NCBI GenBank assembly: GCA_005885565.1
Contig: VAXK01000171.1
Coordinates: 1-9,926 of the forward strand
Direction of reading: 5' to 3'
Origin: Actinomycetota bacterium
GTDB lineage: Bacteria > Actinomycetota > Thermoleophilia > Gaiellales > Gaiellaceae
DNA length: 9,926 bases
The position numbers were made by a program, and so were the translations under genes. Within the stretch, counting starts at the first letter, position 1. Each line of letters starts with the position of its first letter. Under the pieces are notes generated by a model. That model was given only the letters and a program-made list of their open reading frames with translations, did not search any database and was not told where the DNA came from. Below are positions 1 to 6,094 of the stretch, piece after piece.

Positions 1-491
1 CGCTCGATCATCGCGCGCCGCAGCGAGTCGGGGTAGTCCGCCGCGCGCGCCCGCCAGCTCCGGATCAGCTCCGGCCCGTGGAGCGGAGTCCCGTCCAGGA
101 TTCCCTCGACGGCCTTCTGGAGCGGCGACTCGAGCTCCTCGCCGGCGAGGACGCGCTCGAGCTCTCCGTCGGCGCAGCGGACGGTCACGAACGCGAGCTG
201 GCACTGGATCCCGCCGAGCTCGAAGCTCTCGCCGTGCTCGTCCTCCGTCCGCGGGTAGATCAGCTTCCGGTCCACGCCTCCGACACGCTCGACGACGGCC
301 CCGATGCGCTCCTCCGTCGGCAGCTCGTCGCAGTAGATGATCAGGTCGACGTCCGAGTAGAAGTCGGCCTCGCCGGTGGCGGCGGAGCCGGTCAGCAGGA
401 CGGAGCGCGGGGCGACATCGTCGACGACGACGTCGCCGATCCGGCGGGCGAGCGCCCGCAGGTGATCGGTGGGAGTCTCCTGTCGGGGCAC
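1..491 (-). CDS. Nucleotidyltransferase-domain protein, C-terminus beyond the window
   Basis: Probably transfers a nucleotidyl group to a small molecule, RNA or protein; the substrate cannot be told from sequence. Translating the minus strand from a GTG at 491 gives 163 open residues to the window edge. The signature of the minimal nucleotidyltransferase (pol beta-like) fold lies at about residues 33-50: LLTGSAATG, then YSDVDLII. Gly35-Ser36 would be the GS loop, and Asp47 and Asp49 the metal-binding DxD pair. Acidic, helical sequence follows (LAGEELESPLQKAV near residue 120), compatible with the stand-alone nucleotidyltransferases of small-molecule modification or toxin-antitoxin pairs, but no antitoxin partner is visible. 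GTG was chosen because it precedes the domain by a normal distance; no strong ribosome binding site is seen. It is divergent from purM with about 18 bases between start codons. The fold is fairly sure, the exact role unknown. Confidence 0.72.
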   Translation of the reverse strand, partial: MPRQETPTDHLRALARRIGDVVVDDVAPRSVLLTGSAATGEADFYSDVDLIIYCDELPTEERIGAVVERVGGVDRKLIYPRTEDEHGESFELGGIQCQLAFVTVRCADGELERVLAGEELESPLQKAVEGILDGTPLHGPELIRSWRARAADYPDSLRRAMIE

Positions 492-496
492 GGTCG

Positions 497-502
497 TAGA
501 CT
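497..502 (+). promoter_or_regulatory. Candidate -10 hexamer (TAGACT) for leaderless purM
   Basis: TAGACT fits the actinobacterial TANNNT -10 pattern. It ends 7 bases before the TTG proposed as the purM start, which would place the transcription start at or next to the start codon. No Shine-Dalgarno sequence precedes that TTG, which is consistent with a leaderless transcript. No convincing -35 box is visible. This is inferred from spacing alone. Confidence 0.35.
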
Positions 503-509
503 GCGCATC

Positions 510-1374
510 TTGACGCCGACGTACGAGAGCGCGGGCGTGTCGCTCGCCAGGGCCGAGGACGTCGTCGAGCGCCTGCGGGCGGCGGTCGAGTCGACGGGCG
601 CACGCGGGTTCGGTGCCTTCGCGGGCCTCCATCCGCTGGACGAGCGGCGGCTCCTCGCCGCCTCGACGGACGGCGTCGGCACGAAGCTGATGCTGGCGCG
701 CGACCGAGGCGCCCTCCGCGCGTGCGGGGCCGATCTGGCCGCGCACTGCATCAACGACGTGCTCACGACCGGCGCGGAGCCGCTCTTCCTCCTCGACTAC
801 GTCGCCGCGAACGAGATCGACCTCGAGCAGGTCGCCGACCTCGTCGAGGGCGCGGCCGAGGTCTGCCGCGCGGCAGCTGCCGGGGACCTACCGGGAGGGC
901 GAGCTCGACTTCGCGGGCACGTGCGTGGGGATCGTCGACGCGGACTCCGTGCTCGACGGCTCGAAGGTCGAGGAGGGCGACGTCGTCGTCGGCCTCGCGT
1001 CCGCGGGAGTGCACGCGAACGGCTTCACGCTCGTCAGGCGCGTGCTCAAGCGCGAGGACTACGACGGCGACGACCTGCTCGCCCCGACGCGCCTCTACCT
1101 CGAGGACGTGCGCCGGCTTCGCCCGCGCGCGCACGCGTTCGCGCACGTGACGGGCGGCGGCATCGAGGGCAACCTCGCGCGCGTCGTCCCCGACGGCCTC
1201 TGCGCCCGGATCGAGTGGGACGCGTGGGAGCGGCCGCCGGTCTTCGCCTGGCTCGCGCGGCACGTCGACGAGCTCGAGCTGAGACGGGTCTTCAACCTGG
1301 GCTTCGGCTACCTGGCGGTCGTCGCGGAGCCTGAGCCGGGCGACCTCGTCGTCGGCCGCGTCGAGTGCGCGTGA
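510..1374 (+). pseudogene. purM: Phosphoribosylformylglycinamidine cyclo-ligase (AIR synthetase), frameshifted
   Basis: PurM closes FGAM to AIR using ATP, the fifth step of purine synthesis. The N-terminal part reads from a TTG at 510 and contains STDGVGTKL (about residues 52-60), the conserved nucleotide-site motif, and HCINDVLTTGAEPLF (about 79-93). At 870-876 the reading frame changes. The second part reads from CAG at 874 as QLPGTYREGELDFAG, then LDGSKVEEGDVVVGLASAG, VTGGGIEGNLARVVPDGL and FNLGFGYLAVV, ending at a TGA at 1372-1374. Comparison with the family pattern (a GCxLxGGETA block directly before the MPG/LPG motif) suggests that about 32 bases are missing, which removes GGETA. Restored, it would be about 298 residues, against roughly 330-350 in typical homologues, so the C-terminal tail also looks short. 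The stop overlaps the purN start by 10 bases. It could be a genuine lesion or a sequence or assembly error; identity as purM is certain. Confidence 0.9.
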
Positions 1375-1913
1375 TCGGCGTCCTCGTCAGCGGCGAGGGC
1401 ACGAACCTCCAAGCGTTGCTGGAGGCCGGGCTTCCGGTGGTCGCGGTTGCATCGAACAAGCCGGACGCGGGCGCGCTCGCGCGGGCGCGGGCCGCCGGCG
1501 TCGCCACCGCGTCCTTCGCGCTCGAGGACTTCCCCGACCGGGAGGCGCGCGACGCCGCGATGGCGGCCTGGCTCGCCGACCGCGGAGTCGGCCTCGTCGT
1601 GCTCGCCGGCTTCATGCACCTCCTGACGACGGCGTTCCTCGAGCGGTTTCAAGACCGGATCGTCAACGTGCATCCGTCGCTGCTGCCGGCGTTTCCGGGC
1701 GCGCACGCCGTCGAGGACCAGCTCGCCGCGGGGGTCGCCGAGTCGGGCGCGACGATCCACCTCGTCGACGAGGGCGTCGACTCGGGCGCGATCTTGCGCC
1801 AGGAGCGCGTCCCGGTGGTCGCGGGTGACACGCCCGAGACGCTGCACGAGCGGATCAAGCGCGTCGAGCACCGGCTCCTCCCGCGAGTCGTCCGAGATCT
1901 ATGCGCGCGCTGA
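1365..1913 (+). CDS. purN: Phosphoribosylglycinamide formyltransferase (GAR transformylase)
   Basis: Transfers a formyl group from 10-formyltetrahydrofolate to GAR, the third step of de novo purine synthesis, in the cytoplasm. The 182-residue product has the usual length. It carries the phosphate-binding loop near the N-terminus (VLVSGEGTNLQ, residues 6-16), SNKPDA at 30-35, LAGFMHLL at 80-87, and the active-site stretch NVHPSLLPAFPG at 101-112. Catalytic residues of E. coli PurN (Asn106, His108, Asp144) correspond to Asn101, His103 and Asp139, with the same 36-residue His-Asp spacing. The start is a GTG inside the end of purM (10-base overlap). An alternative in-frame GTG lies two codons on. 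The 3' end overlaps purH by 13 bases, so translational coupling through the operon is likely. Confidence 0.95.
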   Translation: MRVIGVLVSGEGTNLQALLEAGLPVVAVASNKPDAGALARARAAGVATASFALEDFPDREARDAAMAAWLADRGVGLVVLAGFMHLLTTAFLERFQDRIVNVHPSLLPAFPGAHAVEDQLAAGVAESGATIHLVDEGVDSGAILRQERVPVVAGDTPETLHERIKRVEHRLLPRVVRDLCAR

Positions 1914-3433
1914 TCTCCGTCTACGACAAGACGGATCTGGAGGACTTCGCGCGCGGGCTCGAGGCGCTCGGCGCGGAGCTCGTGGCGAGCGGGGGCACGG
2001 CGGCCTACCTCGAGGAGCTCGGCCTGCGCCCCGCGCGGATCGACGAGCTCACGGACGTGCCCGAGCTCCTCGGCGGGCGCGTGAAGACCCTGCACCCGCG
2101 CGTCCACGCGGCGATCCTCGCGCGCCGCGACCGCGACGACGACCTCGCCGCGCTCGAGGAACACGACATCGAGCCGTTCGACCTCGTCTGCGTGAACCTC
2201 TACCCCTTCCTGGAGGTGGCGACGCGGTACGGCACCCAGGAGCACGAGGCGGTCGAGATGATCGACATCGGCGGGCCGACGATGCTGCGCGGGGCGGCGA
2301 AGAACTTCGCGCACGTGGCCGCCGTCTCGCGCCCCGACCAGTACGGCCGCGTCCTGCACGAGCTGCGCGAGACCGGCGAGCTGTCGCTGGAGACGCGGCG
2401 TGCCCTCGCGGCGGAGGCGTTCGCGACGACGGCCGTCTTCGAAGCCGCCGTCGCCCGCTGGTTCGCCGACCGCGAGGCCTTTCCGGAGGTCTTCACGCCG
2501 GTCTTCACGAAGTGCCGTGACCTCGCGTACGGCGAGAACCCGCACCAGCGCGCGGCGTACTACGAGGAGGCGGGCGCGCGGCGGCACCTGCTCTCGCGAG
2601 TCGACCAGCTGCACGGCAAGGACCTGTCGTTCAACAACCTCGCCGACCTCTCCGCCGGCCGCGCCTGCGCAGCGGAGTTCACGCTCGCCTGCTGCGTGAT
2701 CGTCAAGCACGGAAACCCGTGCGGGGTGGCCGTCGCGGCGACGATCGAGGAGGCGTACGAGCGGGCGCTCGCCTGCGACCCGTTGTCGGCCTACGGCGGG
2801 GTGGTCGTGCTGAACCGCCGTGTGGGCCGGGAGCTCGGCGAGCGGATCGCCGAGCAGTTCGTCGAGGTCCTCCTCGCGCCCGGCTTCGACGACGCCGCGC
2901 TCGACGCGCTACGCGCCAAGCCCGGCACGCGGATCCTCGCCGACACCGAGCGCCGGCAGACGAACCCCGGCGAGCGCGACTACCTCCGCGTCCTCGGCGG
3001 AGTGCTCGTCCAGGACCGTGACGCGGACGTCGACGACCGCGCTGGCATGACCGCCGTCTGCGGCTCGCCGTCGGAGGGCGACTGGGGCAACCTGCTCTTC
3101 GCGTGGCGCGTGTGCAAGCACGTGTCGTCGAACGCGATCGTGCTCGCGAAGGGCCTGGCGACGATCGGCATCGGGGCCGGCCAGCAGAGCCGCGTCGACG
3201 CCGTTCGCCTGGCGCTCGAGAAGGCGCGGGCACACGGCCACGACCTGCACGGCGCCGTGCTCGCCTCGGACGCGTTCTTCCCGTTCGCCGACGGCCCGGA
3301 ACTGGCTCTCGAGGCCGGGATCGGCGCGATCATCCAGCCGGGCGGGTCGAAGCGGGACGACGAGGTGATCGCCGCGGTGGAGGACGCGGGCGCGGCGATG
3401 ATCCTCACCGGCCGGCGCCACTTCCGGCACTGA
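1901..3433 (+). CDS. purH: Bifunctional AICAR formyltransferase / IMP cyclohydrolase
   Basis: Catalyses the last two steps to IMP: formylation of AICAR with 10-formyltetrahydrofolate, then ring closure. The 510-residue length is typical. The N-terminal MGS-like cyclohydrolase domain (about 1-195) shows VASGGTAAYL (28-37), GGRVKTLHPRVHAAIL (58-73) and MIDIGGPTMLRGAAKNF (120-136). The transformylase domain shows AYGENPHQ (209-216), GKDLSFNN (239-246), VKHGNPCGVA (268-277, with the catalytic Lys269-His270 pair), SSNAIVLAKG, GIGAGQQSR and the C-terminal GSKRDDEVI and RRHFRH ending. The ATG at 1901 lies within the last codons of purN, giving a 13-base overlap. The TGA at 3431-3433 directly abuts the stop of the convergent small gene, leaving no room for a dedicated terminator hairpin. 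Confidence 0.97.
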   Translation: MRALISVYDKTDLEDFARGLEALGAELVASGGTAAYLEELGLRPARIDELTDVPELLGGRVKTLHPRVHAAILARRDRDDDLAALEEHDIEPFDLVCVNLYPFLEVATRYGTQEHEAVEMIDIGGPTMLRGAAKNFAHVAAVSRPDQYGRVLHELRETGELSLETRRALAAEAFATTAVFEAAVARWFADREAFPEVFTPVFTKCRDLAYGENPHQRAAYYEEAGARRHLLSRVDQLHGKDLSFNNLADLSAGRACAAEFTLACCVIVKHGNPCGVAVAATIEEAYERALACDPLSAYGGVVVLNRRVGRELGERIAEQFVEVLLAPGFDDAALDALRAKPGTRILADTERRQTNPGERDYLRVLGGVLVQDRDADVDDRAGMTAVCGSPSEGDWGNLLFAWRVCKHVSSNAIVLAKGLATIGIGAGQQSRVDAVRLALEKARAHGHDLHGAVLASDAFFPFADGPELALEAGIGAIIQPGGSKRDDEVIAAVEDAGAAMILTGRRHFRH

Positions 3434-3613
3434 TCAGATGCGTCTTGCGCGCTTCAAAAGGCGCTCACGCGCCTCGAGATACTGCTGATCCGCACGGTCG
3501 AAGGCCTCCCATCGCCGGTCCCACTCCTCCCACCACTCTGGAGAGCCGATCGCGGGTCCGTTCGTCTCGGGAGAATCGACCTCGCGCTCCCGCCCGACCT
3601 CGGGCCTCGTCAT
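3434..3613 (-). CDS. Small charged Trp-rich protein, 59 residues, function unknown
   Basis: No family recognised. The minus-strand ATG at 3613-3611 overlaps the stop of the upstream membrane-protein gene as ATGA, the classical arrangement for coupled translation; this is the main reason to accept so short a gene. The product starts with a polar, probably disordered part (MTRPEVGRERE), then an acidic aromatic segment SPEWWEEWDRRWEAFDRA (24-41) with four Trp. It ends as a strongly basic amphipathic helix, YLEARERLLKRARRI (45-59). No signal peptide or membrane segment is present, so it is probably cytoplasmic and may bind the inner face of its neighbour. Codon use is looser than in purH (TCT, CCA, CGT, AGA and TTG occur). 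Its stop abuts the purH stop with no bases between. Confidence 0.6.
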   Translation of the reverse strand: MTRPEVGREREVDSPETNGPAIGSPEWWEEWDRRWEAFDRADQQYLEARERLLKRARRI

Positions 3614-3972
3614 GAGCGAATCGTATCCACCCTGGCCGCGGCCGCCAGAGATTCAACTTGCTGTCTGAGCGTCTGGACCTCCGCACGCAGAGGATCGATC
3701 GCCGCGGCGGCGTTTTCTCCAAGATCCTGCCACTCGGCGCCCCTCCCCGAAACCGCCCTTGGAAGCTCGCCCCTCCAGAGACCGCGGTAGAGAAAGACGA
3801 GCAGGAAGAGGCAAATGCCGAAGACGACGAGGACACGCTCGAGGTAGAGCAGCAAGGCGGAGCCCATCGCGACCGACGGCAGTCTCGCCGGAATGTGCAT
3901 GAACGAGGGAAGCGCGAGGCTCAAGCCGAAGACGACCAGGCTTGCGATGCGCACGCCGTTCCTCTCGCTCAC
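3610..3972 (-). CDS. Two-helix membrane protein with C-terminal coiled coil, function unknown
   Basis: No family recognised. From a GTG at 3972 the product is 120 residues. A first hydrophobic segment covers about 9-25 (IASLVVFGLSLALPSFM). A second covers about 38-65, with a core of VLVVFGICLFLLVFLY flanked by Arg46 and Arg63. A polar loop follows, then a helix at about 92-113 with hydrophobic residues at heptad positions (Leu95, Val99, Leu102, Val106, Leu109), suggesting a short cytoplasmic coiled coil and oligomerisation. The frame is open further upstream, but that part is antisense to the transporter and not protein-like, so the GTG giving MSERNGVRIAS is preferred; the ribosome binding site is weak. 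Codon use is less GC-biased than the neighbours. It is the first gene of a two-gene unit, overlapping the next by ATGA, and divergent from the transporter by 106 bases. Confidence 0.65.
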   Translation of the reverse strand: MSERNGVRIASLVVFGLSLALPSFMHIPARLPSVAMGSALLLYLERVLVVFGICLFLLVFLYRGLWRGELPRAVSGRGAEWQDLGENAAAAIDPLRAEVQTLRQQVESLAAAARVDTIRS

Positions 3973-4002
3973 GCCCGCCGACGAGACGCGCGCCGCGGCC
4001 CG

Positions 4003-4008
4003 AGCGTA
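4003..4008 (-). promoter_or_regulatory. Candidate -10 hexamer (TACGCT) for the membrane-protein operon
   Basis: On the minus strand this hexamer reads TACGCT, a TANNNT match, about 30 bases upstream of the GTG at 3972 in the divergent intergenic region. No clear -35 is seen. Support is positional only. Confidence 0.25.
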
Positions 4009-4023
4009 AGTGTCCTTTCGGAA

Positions 4024-4029
4024 TAGGCT
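4024..4029 (+). promoter_or_regulatory. Candidate -10 hexamer (TAGGCT) for the MFS transporter
   Basis: TAGGCT matches TANNNT and lies 49 bases upstream of the transporter ATG. This would give a leader of about 40 bases carrying the GAGGAG ribosome binding site. The same hexamer occurs before the cystathionine beta-synthase gene. No clear -35 box. Confidence 0.3.
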
Positions 4030-4067
4030 CGTACGGCCGGTCGTTGCCCCGCTCCGTACCCGAGACC

Positions 4068-4073
4068 GAGGAG
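4068..4073 (+). promoter_or_regulatory. Ribosome binding site GAGGAG deciding the transporter start
   Basis: GAGGAG lies 5 bases before the ATG at 4079. The frame is also open upstream to an ATG at 4010, but that start has no such site and would add a basic, non-hydrophobic 23-residue extension, so 4079 is preferred. Confidence 0.7.
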
Positions 4074-4078
4074 ATCGC

Positions 4079-5518
4079 ATGACCCAGGCCGCACCGAATC
4101 CACGCCCCTGGCTGACGCTCGCCGTCGTCGGCGCCGCGTTCTTCATGACCGTGCTGGACGTCGCGATCGTCAACGTCGCGATCCCCTCGATCCAGAAGGA
4201 CCTCCAGATCAGGGAGGAGACGGTGCAGTGGGTGATCATCGCGTACGCGATCACGTTCGGCGGCTTCCTCCTTCTCGGCGGCCGGATGGCCGACCTCCTC
4301 GGGCGGCGGCGGATCTTCGTCGGCGGCCTGATCCTCTTTACGCTCGCCTCGCTCGTCTGCGGCCTCGCATCGAGCGCGGGCGTGCTGATCGCCGCGCGGG
4401 CCGTGCAGGGCGTCGGGGCGGCGATCATCTCGCCGGCAGCGCTCTCGATCGTCACGACGACGTTCACAGAGGGCGCGGAGCGGAACAAGGCGCTCGGGAT
4501 CTGGGGCGCGCTCGGTGGGTCGGGCGCAGCGGCCGGCGTCCTCTTCGGCGGGATCCTCACGAAGTACCTCGGCTGGGCATGGATCTTCTTCGTCAACGTG
4601 CCCGTCGGCGCGCTCGTCTTCGCGCTGACGTGGCCGCTCGTCCCCGAGAGCCGGGCCCAGCTCGGTCACCGGCGCTTCGACGCCGCGGGCGCCGTCGCCG
4701 TCACGGGCGGGCTCGCGCTCCTCGTCTACGCGATCTCGAAGGCGCCCGACGTCGGCTGGGGCTCCGCCCGCACGATCCTGTTCCTCCTCGCCTCGGTCGC
4801 GCTGCTCGCCGCGTTCACGCTCTGGGAGCTCCGCACGGAGGCGCCGATCATGCCGTTCCGGATCTTCCGGATCCGCTCGCTCGCGGCGGCGAACGTCGTC
4901 GGCTTCCTGCTCGGCGCCGTCATCTTCGCCAACTTCTTCGTCCTCACGCTGTACGTGCAGCAGGTGCTGGGCTGGTCGGCGCTCAAGACCGGGCTCACCT
5001 TCCTCGCGACGGCGGGCACGACGGTCATCTGGGCGGGCGTGTCGCAGGCGCTCGTCACGCGCTACGGGACGCGGCCGGTGCTCGTCCTCGGCATGCTCGT
5101 CCTGGCCGCCTCGCTCGGCTGGTACACGCAGATCCCCGTCGGCGGCCACTACTGGCCCGACCTGCTCCCGGCCTACGTCACCTTCGCGCTCGGCCTCGCG
5201 TTCTCGTTCATCCCGGTGTCGATCGCGGCGCTGGCGCAGGTCGAGCCGCACGAGGCCGGGCTCGCATCCGGTCTCATCAATACGAACCAGCAGATCGGCG
5301 GGGCGATCGGCGTGGCGGTCGCGGCGACGATCTTCACGTCCCACGCGAAGTCGCTCCTCGCCTCCCACCACTCACCGGCGGCGGCGTTCACGGCCGGCTA
5401 TCAGCACGCGTTCTGGGCGCTCGTCGCGATCGCGCTCGTCGGCGCGCTCGCCGCCGCGGTCCTGCTGCGGGGCGAGAAGCTACCGGTTGGTGCCGAGGCG
5501 AGGGTGCCGGCCGGCTAG
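4079..5518 (+). CDS. MFS transporter, DHA2 (14-helix, EmrB/QacA-type) drug:H+ antiporter family
   Basis: An inner-membrane proton-coupled efflux carrier; the substrate is not predictable. The 479-residue product is hydrophobic throughout, with room for about 14 helices. Family motifs appear in order: motif D1 LDVAIVNVAIPSI (26-38, acidic Asp27 in helix 1), motif A GGRMADLLGRRR (67-78) in the loop between helices 2 and 3, motif B-like ARAVQGVGAAIISPAALS (106-123), and the antiporter motif C-like stretch GALGGSGAAAGVLFGG (143-158). The C-terminal half carries a further glycine-rich helix near SGLINTNQQIGGAIGVA. The start is set by GAGGAG five bases before the ATG. It is divergent from the small membrane-protein operon, with no TetR- or MarR-type regulator beside it in the window. 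Its TAG stop interlocks with that of the convergent Rossmann gene through CTAG. Confidence 0.9.
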   Translation: MTQAAPNPRPWLTLAVVGAAFFMTVLDVAIVNVAIPSIQKDLQIREETVQWVIIAYAITFGGFLLLGGRMADLLGRRRIFVGGLILFTLASLVCGLASSAGVLIAARAVQGVGAAIISPAALSIVTTTFTEGAERNKALGIWGALGGSGAAAGVLFGGILTKYLGWAWIFFVNVPVGALVFALTWPLVPESRAQLGHRRFDAAGAVAVTGGLALLVYAISKAPDVGWGSARTILFLLASVALLAAFTLWELRTEAPIMPFRIFRIRSLAAANVVGFLLGAVIFANFFVLTLYVQQVLGWSALKTGLTFLATAGTTVIWAGVSQALVTRYGTRPVLVLGMLVLAASLGWYTQIPVGGHYWPDLLPAYVTFALGLAFSFIPVSIAALAQVEPHEAGLASGLINTNQQIGGAIGVAVAATIFTSHAKSLLASHHSPAAAFTAGYQHAFWALVAIALVGALAAAVLLRGEKLPVGAEARVPAG

Positions 5519-6042
5519 GCGGGTCTCCAGAACCGGTAGAAGCTCTGGCCGAAGCCGATGAAGGCGGCCAGGAAGTCCTCGAGGACGCGGGCGTTGTCGA
5601 GGCCGCCCGCGGGCACGGGGTCGAAGCCGGCGTCGCGGATGAGCTGCTCGGTCACCTCCCGGGCATCGTCGTCCGCGGCGTAGAGCTGGCCGGGCCGTTC
5701 CGGCTGCTCGTCGATCTTGTCGTAGAGCACCGCGAAGTTGAGGTTGAACGCCTTCGCGACCGGGCCGCCGGTGATCGACTTCACCTCGTGCGCGAGCGAC
5801 GGGAACTGCTCGTTCCGGCCGCCGAACGCGTTCGTCGCGGCGACGACGACCTTGCCCTGGAGCCCGCTCACCTTCCCGTGCGCGTCCGCGATCGACCCGC
5901 TCGGCACCGCGACGAGCACCGCGTCCGCGTTCGAGGCGTCGCCTCCGTCGCGGCCGAGCTCCTGCACCTCGTGACCTGCTTTTCGCCAGCGCGCTGCGAG
6001 GCCGCCGCCGATGTTTCCCCTACCGATGGTGGTGATGTTCAT
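5515..6042 (-). CDS. COG2085-type NAD(P)-binding Rossmann protein (F420H2:NADP reductase-like)
   Basis: A predicted dinucleotide-binding oxidoreductase of the group that includes NADPH-dependent F420 reductase; whether it uses F420 cannot be shown. The 175-residue product begins with a Rossmann beta-alpha-beta, MNITTIGRGNIGGGLAARW, whose GxGxxG-type loop is GRGNIG (7-12). ADAVLVAVPSG follows at about 39-49 and GKVVVAATNAF at about 63-73. The AKAFNLN segment near residue 95 parallels the VKAFN segment common in the family. At 175 residues it is somewhat shorter than typical F420 reductases (about 210-230). The ATG is preceded by a perfect AGGAGG with an unusually short 3-base spacer. It is divergent from cystathionine beta-synthase and convergent with the transporter. 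Confidence 0.78.
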   Translation of the reverse strand: MNITTIGRGNIGGGLAARWRKAGHEVQELGRDGGDASNADAVLVAVPSGSIADAHGKVSGLQGKVVVAATNAFGGRNEQFPSLAHEVKSITGGPVAKAFNLNFAVLYDKIDEQPERPGQLYAADDDAREVTEQLIRDAGFDPVPAGGLDNARVLEDFLAAFIGFGQSFYRFWRPA

Positions 6043-6045
6043 GGG

Positions 6046-6051
6046 CCTCCT
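6046..6051 (-). promoter_or_regulatory. Ribosome binding site AGGAGG for the Rossmann protein
   Basis: The minus strand reads TTAGGAGG, then CCC, then ATG. The core is a perfect anti-Shine-Dalgarno match but sits only 3 bases from the start codon, closer than the usual 5-9. It still supports the ATG at 6042. Confidence 0.6.
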
Positions 6052-6079
6052 AACGAGTTCCGGAGAGGACGGATTCCCC

Positions 6080-6085
6080 TAGGCT
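6080..6085 (+). promoter_or_regulatory. Candidate -10 hexamer (TAGGCT) for cystathionine beta-synthase
   Basis: TAGGCT ends 9 bases before the GTG at 6095, leaving almost no leader and no Shine-Dalgarno sequence, as expected of a leaderless or near-leaderless message. It is the same hexamer seen before the MFS transporter. Confidence 0.35.
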
Positions 6086-6094
6086 TTACCCGGA

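Noticed and set aside
78..509. Open plus-strand frame extending purM upstream by 144 codons.
   Set aside because: This part is antisense to the nucleotidyltransferase and has no PurM similarity; homology begins just after the TTG at 510.
4010..4078. Upstream ATG start for the transporter, adding 23 residues.
   Set aside because: The added part is basic and unlike the family N-terminus, and GAGGAG lies correctly before the ATG at 4079.
3653..5371. Minus-strand 572-residue charged frame opposite the transporter.
   Set aside because: Composition shadow with Arg/Asp/Glu runs; the plus strand encodes a complete DHA2 transporter with all motifs.
5500..5530. Possible intrinsic terminator at the convergent transporter/Rossmann junction.
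   Set aside because: The GC-rich CCGGCCGG is short, has no following T-run on either strand, and lies inside coding sequence.
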